A stretch of 64,000 nucleotides of DNA, taken from assembly GCA_943368345.1 (NCBI GenBank), contig CALRKY020000017.1:1-64000 (forward strand), read 5' to 3'. The position numbers and the translations under genes are program-made. Below, in pieces: positions 58,034-64,000 of this stretch. Source of the DNA: JADCGM01 sp943368345. Lineage in GTDB: Bacteria; Pseudomonadota; Alphaproteobacteria; Sphingomonadales; Sphingomonadaceae. The notes beneath the pieces were generated by a model. The model searched no databases, was not told the DNA's origin, and was given only the letters and a program-made list of their open reading frames with translations. Position 1 is the stretch's first letter; every line of letters starts with the position of its first letter.

Positions 58034-59557
58034 TTAGCGACGTGCGATTGTTACTACAAGCATGATGAGCAGCAGCGCCAAGCCGACTGGCAAAGCCTCT
58101 CCCGCGCGGCCAAATGGGGTGGGGGGTAGAGCGGCAGGCAGCCGGGAGGTCAGCACGCCCTGCTGGTTCCGGCCTAACGAGTTGGCCACCCGCCCGCGCG
58201 GATCAATAATGGCGGACACGCCGGTCGGCGTGGCCCGGGCCACCGGAAGCCCTTCCTCAATTGCCCGCAACCGTGCCTGAGCGAGGTGCATCCAGGCCCC
58301 GCCATCCGAAAACCAAGCGTCGTTGGAGGCGTTGAGCAGCCATTGCGGCCGATCCGACCGATCCGCCGCGTGGCCGGAAAACACCACCTCATAGCAGATG
58401 AGTGGACCAACCGGAGGATAGCCCGGCAGTTGCAGGGTGCGCGCACCCGGTCCCGGCCAGAAATCGAGATCGCCGGGTGCCAGCCGGCTGATCCCGATGG
58501 CAGTCAGGACCGTGCGGAGCGGCAGATACTCGCCAAATGGCACCAGTTCCGCCTTGTCATAGCGGTCGAGCCACTGACCGGACGGGGCCACCACAAACAG
58601 GCTGTTGCGAGCTGCGATGGCCTCCCCATCGCGATTGCGGATCGCCTTTGGTGCACCGGTCAGCAGCAAACTGTCCTGGCCTACCATGGCACCAAGTCGG
58701 CGACGCAGCGCTGGTTCTTCATCGAGGATTTCGGGCACGGCAGCCTCGGGCCAGAGCACCAATCCCGGGCCGGATTTAGCAATCGCCGCCTCGCTCAGTT
58801 GTTCGTAGAGTCGCAGATTTCGGGCTTCGATCTCCGGCTGCCATTTCTCATGCTGACCGATATTGGCCTGCACGATGTGCAGACGGGTGTTGGTCAAGGC
58901 GGTTGGTCCGCCCATCAACAGCGTGCCACAAATGCCAGCAGCGGTTAGGCCACCGACGATACGTCCAGCCAATAGGCGATGATTGCCAATCCCAAGCGCC
59001 ACCGCGCCACCTGCCGCAATCATCATCCCCGACAGTCCGAGCGCGCCGAAAAACGCCGCCATCTGGGCGACGCCGGCCAGTGGCAGCCAGGTCACGCCCA
59101 ACGGGTTCCACGGGAAGCCACCGAACACATAGCCACGAAGCCATTCGGTCAGCATCCAGGCAGGGGCGAGCGCTGCAATCTGCCAAGGCAGCCGACCGCG
59201 ACCGATCCGCCACGCCAGCCCGGTGGCGGCCGCTGGATAGATTGCCATCAGCATCGATAGCAGCAGTACCGCGACCCAACCGAGCCAAGGCGGCATGTTG
59301 GCCTGAAACTGAAACGCGTGGGCGATCCAATATTGCCCAAGCAGGAAATGCCCGAGCCCGAACCACCAGCCGGTCGCCAATGCGGTGCGCATCCGGGGAA
59401 CCGGGCCGATCAACAGCAAAAGCCCTGCAAGGCCAATGACGGTCAGTGGCCAGGCCTCGACTGGCGCGAAACCGAGCGCCGAGATCAGACCTGCCGCAAA
59501 GGCCAGGGCCAATCGCTGCAGCGGCGACCGCTCGGCCACCCAAGCGCTGATCATCAC
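58034..59557 (-). CDS. lnt: Apolipoprotein N-acyltransferase
   Basis: Lnt adds the third acyl chain to lipoproteins in the inner membrane. The 507 residues have about six N-terminal transmembrane segments. A periplasmic nitrilase domain follows with the catalytic triad E271 (LWPEAAVPE), K335 (YDKAELVPFGEYLP) and C388 (PLICYEVVF). A final C-terminal segment is present. It overlaps the corC-like gene by four bases. Confidence 0.95.
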   Translation of the reverse strand: MMISAWVAERSPLQRLALAFAAGLISALGFAPVEAWPLTVIGLAGLLLLIGPVPRMRTALATGWWFGLGHFLLGQYWIAHAFQFQANMPPWLGWVAVLLLSMLMAIYPAAATGLAWRIGRGRLPWQIAALAPAWMLTEWLRGYVFGGFPWNPLGVTWLPLAGVAQMAAFFGALGLSGMMIAAGGAVALGIGNHRLLAGRIVGGLTAAGICGTLLMGGPTALTNTRLHIVQANIGQHEKWQPEIEARNLRLYEQLSEAAIAKSGPGLVLWPEAAVPEILDEEPALRRRLGAMVGQDSLLLTGAPKAIRNRDGEAIAARNSLFVVAPSGQWLDRYDKAELVPFGEYLPLRTVLTAIGISRLAPGDLDFWPGPGARTLQLPGYPPVGPLICYEVVFSGHAADRSDRPQWLLNASNDAWFSDGGAWMHLAQARLRAIEEGLPVARATPTGVSAIIDPRGRVANSLGRNQQGVLTSRLPAALPPTPFGRAGEALPVGLALLLIMLVVTIARR

Positions 59558-60468
59558 GCGTCCGGACTTTCCGCTGGTTGCGGCGGATGGATACGAACCC
59601 GGCTGATCATCCGCGCATCCCCGGCGACGACCTCAAAGCGCCAGCCGCTGGGATGGGCAATAATCTCGCCAACCTCGGGGATGCGACCGGCCAGCAGGAA
59701 AACCATGCCACCAACGGTATCGACCTCTTCGTCTTCGGCTTCGTTGATCAGATCAACACCGAGAGCGGCTTCGAGATCAGTCAGTTCCACTCGAGCATCG
59801 GCCTCGTACAGATCATCACCGAGTGATGACAGGCCCTCTTCGGCTTCGTCATGTTCATCCTCGATCTCTCCGACAATTTCTTCGACCAGATCCTCGATGG
59901 TCACAATTCCGTCGGTTCCGCCAAATTCATCGATCACAATCGCCATATGGGTATGGGCGTGACGCATCCGGGCGAGCAGGTCGAGAACACCCATGGAGGA
60001 GGGGACAAACAACACCGGGCGAATGAGCGATTCGATGGCGGGGCTGTTGAACCGCTTGCCGGGTTTCGATCCGTCGAATGCCTCGGCCACCCGGTTGTAG
60101 ACATCCTTGATGTGGATCATCCCGATCACATCATCCAGTTCACCCCGGTAGACCGGGACCCGGCTGTGACCAGCCTCTCGGAACAGCTGCACCAGCGCCG
60201 CGAAGTCACCGGCGACATCAAAGGCGATGATATCGGCGCGGGGAACGACAACATCGTCGGCGGTTCGATCCCCGAACTGCAACAGGTTGCGAAACATGGT
60301 GCGCTCGACTGCTGACAGGTCGTCTGCCATCGGCGCATCATCGTCGGCCCCGTCGATGGCGTCCTCGATCTGGTCCCGCAGACTGGTTTCCGCCGGAATG
60401 CCGACAAGGGCGCGCAGGCGCTTCCAGAGGCGCTGGCCGACGTCGTCGCTGGCTGGATGATCAGCCAT
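59554..60468 (-). CDS. CorC-family CBS-domain protein (hemolysin-like)
   Basis: This 304-residue cytoplasmic protein has two CBS domains (VVPRADIIAFDVAGDF, then SRVPVYRGELDDVIGMIHIKD) and a C-terminal CorC/HlyC domain (MAIVIDEFGGTDGIVTIEDL). Members without membrane segments are associated with Mg/Co efflux or RNA-related functions. It lies in the conserved ybeY-corC-lnt order, two bases after ybeY. Confidence 0.92.
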   Translation of the reverse strand: MADHPASDDVGQRLWKRLRALVGIPAETSLRDQIEDAIDGADDDAPMADDLSAVERTMFRNLLQFGDRTADDVVVPRADIIAFDVAGDFAALVQLFREAGHSRVPVYRGELDDVIGMIHIKDVYNRVAEAFDGSKPGKRFNSPAIESLIRPVLFVPSSMGVLDLLARMRHAHTHMAIVIDEFGGTDGIVTIEDLVEEIVGEIEDEHDEAEEGLSSLGDDLYEADARVELTDLEAALGVDLINEAEDEEVDTVGGMVFLLAGRIPEVGEIIAHPSGWRFEVVAGDARMISRVRIHPPQPAESPDA

Positions 60469-60470
60469 GA

Positions 60471-60980
60471 CTATGCCGCGTCCGCATAGGGGTCGGCCAC
60501 GCCGAGCGCGGCCATCGCGGCCCGCTCAATCGCCTCCATCCGCTCCGCTTCGTCATCGCTGCCATGATCATAGCCTAGCAGGTGCAGCATGCCGTGGACA
60601 ACGAGATGACTGGCGTGGTCCGCCGGACTGATGCGCTTTTCCGCCGCTTCGGTTCGCACCACCCCAAAGGCCAGGATGATGTCGCCTAGCAGGATCTCCG
60701 TTGCACCCGAGCCGTCCAGCACCCGCAATTCATCTGAGCTGAGCATGGGAAAGGACAACACATTGGTCGCCTTGTCCTTGTCCCGATAAGTGGCGTTGAG
60801 CTGCCGAACCTCTGCATCGCTGCTGAACCGAACGGCGACCTCGATTGCACGGTCGGTCTGAGCGAGAGAAGCGTAAGGCGTAAGCGAGAGCGCCACGGAG
60901 CAGGCGCGGTCAGAAAGCCCGGACCAACCTATGTCCGGGTCCCAATCACCTTCGGTCACTAAGGCTTCAACGCAGAGCAT
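60471..60980 (-). CDS. ybeY: Endoribonuclease YbeY
   Basis: YbeY is a metal-dependent endoribonuclease for 16S rRNA 3'-end maturation and ribosome quality control. The 169 residues include the zinc-binding H129-x3-H133-x5-H139 (HGMLHLLGYDH) and NATYRDKDKATNVLSFP. Its start lies inside the phoH end, with an overlap of 14 bases; an ATG four codons earlier is an alternative. Confidence 0.93.
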   Translation of the reverse strand: MLCVEALVTEGDWDPDIGWSGLSDRACSVALSLTPYASLAQTDRAIEVAVRFSSDAEVRQLNATYRDKDKATNVLSFPMLSSDELRVLDGSGATEILLGDIILAFGVVRTEAAEKRISPADHASHLVVHGMLHLLGYDHGSDDEAERMEAIERAAMAALGVADPYADAA

Positions 60981-62001
60981 CGGGCCCCTCATAGGCATCA
61001 ACAATCCGCCCAACGATTGGGTGGCGCACCACTTCTGATGAATTGAAGCGCAGGGTTGCGATGCCATCGACACCATCAAGGCGGCGGACCGCATCCGCGA
61101 GGCCAGACTTGCCAGGATCGGGCAAATCCACCTGATTGGGGTCCCCGCAGATCACCATCCGGGATCCTTGCCCAAAGCGGGTCAGGAACATCTTCATCTG
61201 AAGTGGGGTGGTGTTCTGCGCCTCGTCGAGGATGATGAACGCGCTGGCAAGGGTTCGCCCACGCATGAAGGCGAGCGGCGCAATCTCGATCTCACCGCTC
61301 GCGATTCGTCGTTCGACCTGCTCAGCGGGGAGCATATCGTAGAGTGCGTCGTAAAGCGGTCGCAAATAGGGATCGACCTTTTCCTTCATGTCGCCGGGCA
61401 GGAAGCCGAGCCGTTCGCCCGCTTCTACCGCCGGTCGCGACAGGATCAGCCGGTCAACCGAACCCGCCACCAGCTGGCTGACCGCCTGCGCCACCGCGAG
61501 ATAGGTTTTGCCGGTCCCCGCCGGTCCCAGCGCGAAAATCACGTCGTCGCGGCCCAGCGCCTCGATATAGCGAATCTGGGTAGGGGAGCGCGGGACAATG
61601 GTCTTGCGGCGGGTGCGGATCATCACCGGAGAGGCCATGTCGGCATCGGCCCGCACCAGACCATCGAGTGACGGATCCGCCGACATTGCAATCGACCCTT
61701 CGACGTCGCCGACTTCGACCTGCTGGCCCTGGGCCAGCCGGTTGTACAGCCCCGTCAGGACATCACGGGCCCGGGCGGCAGCCTCGGCCTCACCCTCAAT
61801 GGTCAGCCGTTCGCCCCGGGCTGCGATGTAAACACCGAGCCGGTTCTCGATCGCGATCAGGTTGGTGTCATATTGCCCGAACAGCGCCCCGAGCAGTTGC
61901 GGGCGATCAAACTCGATTTCGAGCCGAACCCGGTCATCCGGTGCCGGACGGGTGGCGGGCTTGGCGGCGGCCCGGTTGGGCGTTGAGGCTTTTCTGGACA
62001 C
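60967..62001 (-). CDS. phoH: PhoH-like ATPase
   Basis: This 344-residue ATPase of the PhoH/YbeZ group works with YbeY in rRNA processing. It has an N-terminal KH-like region (LGVYIAARGERLTIEGE), Walker A GPAGTGKTYLAVAQA near residue 158, RPAVEAGERLGFLPGDMKEK and Walker B AFIILDEAQN. It follows miaB with no gap. Confidence 0.95.
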   Translation of the reverse strand: MSRKASTPNRAAAKPATRPAPDDRVRLEIEFDRPQLLGALFGQYDTNLIAIENRLGVYIAARGERLTIEGEAEAAARARDVLTGLYNRLAQGQQVEVGDVEGSIAMSADPSLDGLVRADADMASPVMIRTRRKTIVPRSPTQIRYIEALGRDDVIFALGPAGTGKTYLAVAQAVSQLVAGSVDRLILSRPAVEAGERLGFLPGDMKEKVDPYLRPLYDALYDMLPAEQVERRIASGEIEIAPLAFMRGRTLASAFIILDEAQNTTPLQMKMFLTRFGQGSRMVICGDPNQVDLPDPGKSGLADAVRRLDGVDGIATLRFNSSEVVRHPIVGRIVDAYEGPDALR

Positions 62002-63321
62002 TTAGGCGGCGGCCTGCATGAGCGATCCTTCGAGGCTGAGGGGTCCGGCGGACAGGATATCGACGGTCACGATGTCACCGATGTTAAGGCCCGGTGCCGT
62101 GACATGCACCGATTGCAACCAGGGCGATTTGCCGATCAGCTGCCCGGCGCGACGTCCTTTGCGTTCGAGCAGCACATCGCAGCGCATCCCGACGCTCGCG
62201 GCATTGAACGCGGCTTGCTGTTCGCCGAGCAGCGATTGCAAGCGGGCTAGCCGCTCGGTTTTGACCGGCTCTGGCACTTGATTGTCCATCGTTGCAGCCG
62301 GCGTTCCAGCGCGGGGCGAATATTTGAACGTGTAGGCCTGCGCATAGCCAACGGCCCGGACCAGAGCCAAGGTGTCCTCAAAATCCTGCTCGGTTTCGTC
62401 CGGAAACCCGACGATGAAGTCGCTCGACAGCGCAATATCGGGTCGCGCCGCCCGCAAGTCGGCAATGGTGGCAAGATAGGAGTCCGCCGTGTGGGCGCGG
62501 TTCATGCGCTTCAGGATGCGGCTTGAGCCCGATTGGACGGGAAGGTGCAGAAAAGGCATCAGCTCCGGAATTTCGGCGTGGGCCGCAATCAGCGCCGGGG
62601 TCATGTCACGCGGATGGGATGTCATGTAACGCAACCGCGACAGTCCGGGAATCGCTGCGATGCCCCGCAAAAGTGCCGCAAAATCGGTGCCGTCGTGCAC
62701 ATAGGCATTCACATTTTGACCGAGCAATGTCAGCTCCCGTGCCCCGCCCTCTACCAGCGCTTCGGCTTCGGCCAGCAATTGGCGCGCAGGACGCGAGGTT
62801 TCAGCCCCACGGGTGTAGGGCACCACACAGAAGGTGCAGAATTTGTCACATCCTTCCTGAATTGTGAGGAACGCCGACGGTGCCGCCACCGCCGCGCGGC
62901 GGGGCAATAGGTCGAATTTCGATTCCGCCGGCATGTCGGTGTCGATGGCGCGACCCTGGCGCAGCAATTCGGGTAGCCGGTGATAAGCCTGTGGGCCGAC
63001 GACGACATCGACGGCAGGCGCGCGGCGCATGATTTCCGGCCCTTCGGCCTGAGCGACACAGCCAGCCACAACGATGCGCGGTGCACCGCCGGCGCGGGAG
63101 CGGAGGCGGCCAACATCGGAATAGACTTTGTCGGTCGCCTTTTCGCGGATGTGGCAGGTGTTGAGCACAACCACGTCGGCGCTGGCGGCATCCGGGGCCG
63201 CTGCGAGTCCATCGGCCGTCAAGGCTTCGCCGATTCGCTCGCTGTCATAGACATTCATCTGACAACCGAATGTCTTGACGAAATAAGTCTGGGGCATTGG
63301 GGCTGGGGCGGCGGAACGCAT
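62002..63321 (-). CDS. miaB: tRNA-2-methylthio-N6-dimethylallyladenosine synthase
   Basis: MiaB methylthiolates A37 in tRNAs that read UNN codons. The 439-residue radical-SAM protein has N-terminal cluster cysteines C20 (FGCQMNVYDSE), C56 (NTCHIREKA) and C88 (AGCVAQ). The radical-SAM C158-x3-C162-x2-C165 (GCDKFCTFC) and a C-terminal TRAM domain follow. The start may be at M1 or at M9 (63297); neither has a clear ribosome-binding site. Confidence 0.96.
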   Translation of the reverse strand: MRSAAPAPMPQTYFVKTFGCQMNVYDSERIGEALTADGLAAAPDAASADVVVLNTCHIREKATDKVYSDVGRLRSRAGGAPRIVVAGCVAQAEGPEIMRRAPAVDVVVGPQAYHRLPELLRQGRAIDTDMPAESKFDLLPRRAAVAAPSAFLTIQEGCDKFCTFCVVPYTRGAETSRPARQLLAEAEALVEGGARELTLLGQNVNAYVHDGTDFAALLRGIAAIPGLSRLRYMTSHPRDMTPALIAAHAEIPELMPFLHLPVQSGSSRILKRMNRAHTADSYLATIADLRAARPDIALSSDFIVGFPDETEQDFEDTLALVRAVGYAQAYTFKYSPRAGTPAATMDNQVPEPVKTERLARLQSLLGEQQAAFNAASVGMRCDVLLERKGRRAGQLIGKSPWLQSVHVTAPGLNIGDIVTVDILSAGPLSLEGSLMQAAA

Positions 63322-63360
63322 TGGGGGGACTATAGCGATCCTAAGAGGTGCCCGAAACCC

Positions 63361-63834
63361 CTATGCCTTTGCCGGTTTGAAGGTCATCGCATCGCCGTTC
63401 ATGCAATAGCGCAGGCCAGTCGGGGCCGGACCGTCATCAAAGACATGGCCCAAATGGCCGCCGCAGCGGTGGCAATGGACCTCGGTACGGGTCATGAAAA
63501 AGCTTCGGTCGACGGTGGTGCCAACGCCGCCTTTCAAGGGCGCGGTGAAGCTCGGCCAGCCAGTGCCGCTCTCAAATTTTGCTGATGCGGCAAATAACGG
63601 CAGATCACAGCCGGCGCAGTGGAAGGTTCCAGCTCGCTTTTCCCGGTTCAACGGGCTGGTTCCGGCGCGCTCCGTGCCATGCTCGCGCAGCACGTAATAT
63701 TGCTCGGGGTTGAGCCGCTTGCGCCATTCGGCCTCGGTGTAGGTAACGGTGAACCGGCCTTCAGCGGCGGCGGTTGTCGCCCCGCTCACACCAACGGCAG
63801 CGGCAATCGAGCCCAGGAAGCTGCGCTTCGTCAT
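63361..63834 (-). CDS. msrB: Exported methionine (R)-sulfoxide reductase MsrB
   Basis: MsrB repairs methionine-R-sulfoxide in proteins. The 157-residue form has an N-terminal export signal (TKRSFLGSIAAAVGVSGATT, a KR variant of a Tat-like signal). Zinc cysteines are C73, C76, C121 and C124, and the catalytic C144 lies in LRYCMN. The start at 63832-63834 follows AGGA eight bases upstream; upstream in-frame ATGs (63855, 63873) would lie near or before the predicted transcription start. A sigma-F-type promoter precedes it, which fits an envelope oxidative-stress role. Confidence 0.93.
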   Translation of the reverse strand: MTKRSFLGSIAAAVGVSGATTAAAEGRFTVTYTEAEWRKRLNPEQYYVLREHGTERAGTSPLNREKRAGTFHCAGCDLPLFAASAKFESGTGWPSFTAPLKGGVGTTVDRSFFMTRTEVHCHRCGGHLGHVFDDGPAPTGLRYCMNGDAMTFKPAKA

Positions 63835-63864
63835 AAATGTGATCCTATTGTCCATGCTCCCAGA

Positions 63865-63890
63865 TACGCGCAATTGTCTGAAACGGTTAC
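63865..63890 (-). promoter_or_regulatory. ECF sigma-F-type promoter of msrB
   Basis: On the minus strand GTAACC (63885-63890) is followed after 16 bases by CGTA (63865-63868), one mismatch from the CGAA of the bufferin promoters. The predicted start lies about 24 bases before the chosen msrB ATG. Confidence 0.5.
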
Positions 63891-63912
63891 CGGCAATTGC
63901 TGTTTTTTTGAC

Positions 63913-63921
63913 TTATCCACA
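63913..63921 (+). promoter_or_regulatory. Single DnaA-box consensus
   Basis: TTATCCACA is a perfect DnaA-box. It lies upstream of the msrB promoter, near the right edge of the window. Only one copy is visible, so an origin or a DnaA-controlled promoter of the next gene are both possible, and so is chance. Confidence 0.35.
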
Positions 63922-64000
63922 ACTGCACCCACAGCAGAGTCCACCAAATTCTGCGCTCCAGAGGCCGACATTGGGTCGACGCTAGCCGCATGACATGACT

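Noticed and set aside
1..64000. CRISPR arrays, prophage genes, toxin-antitoxin pairs and rRNA or tRNA genes
   Set aside because: None was seen: no regularly spaced repeats, no phage structural genes, no rRNA-like stretch and no clear T-loop consensus.

Overview
The window looks like chromosomal DNA of an alphaproteobacterium, most likely a member of the Sphingomonadales. The base composition is GC-rich. The conserved blocks run in alphaproteobacterial order: murA-DUF2948, ybgF-tilS, rimP-nusA-ylxR-infB-rbfA-truB-rpsO-pnp, and miaB-phoH-ybeY-corC-lnt-xre-metK-trmB. Small families common in sphingomonads (DUF6356, DUF6491, DUF3052-like, DUF2141) also appear. The genus is an inference; no rRNA or tRNA gene was found.

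Layout. 1-1070 is a mobile-element edge: the 5' stub of an IS5-type transposase gene and a complete IS6-type element. 1098-4078 is a bufferin-type locus with a DoxX gene, two different small Cys-containing precursors on opposite strands, and the BufB/BufC maturation pair. Two near-identical ECF sigma-F-type promoters face away from each other between the precursors. 4112-24225 is mostly housekeeping and envelope: a 2OG-Fe(II) oxygenase, UPF0262, dcd, murA, a flippase, ftsH, tilS, cpoB, a PhoX-like enzyme, folD, a twin cold-shock-domain protein, argB and gltD. gltB follows, ending at 28892.

29068-44822 is the most interesting region. It holds an SDR that resembles plant NYC1/NOL chlorophyll b reductases and a membrane-anchored ferrochelatase-superfamily protein. 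It also holds two MFS carriers, a DevBCA-like ABC exporter, a TonB-dependent receptor, a TetR regulator, cytochrome b561, a beta-propeller, a PAO-like Rieske oxygenase, a serine hydrolase and a DUF2141 protein. The two divergent promoter regions share a 12-bp operator-like motif (11/12 identical). I infer a candidate tetrapyrrole (chlorophyll, pheopigment or heme) uptake and breakdown regulon. This is a hypothesis from motif recognition and gene content, not proof.

44911-63834 is largely core information processing: pnp to rimP, trmB, metK, an XRE regulator, lnt, corC, ybeY, phoH and miaB. It contains one surprise, a short protein at 54885-55538 that carries a mononuclear-iron oxygenase motif in front of its Rieske motif, the reverse of the usual order. 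The window ends with an exported MsrB whose upstream region carries a third, slightly degenerate sigma-F-type promoter, linking it to the bufferin locus.
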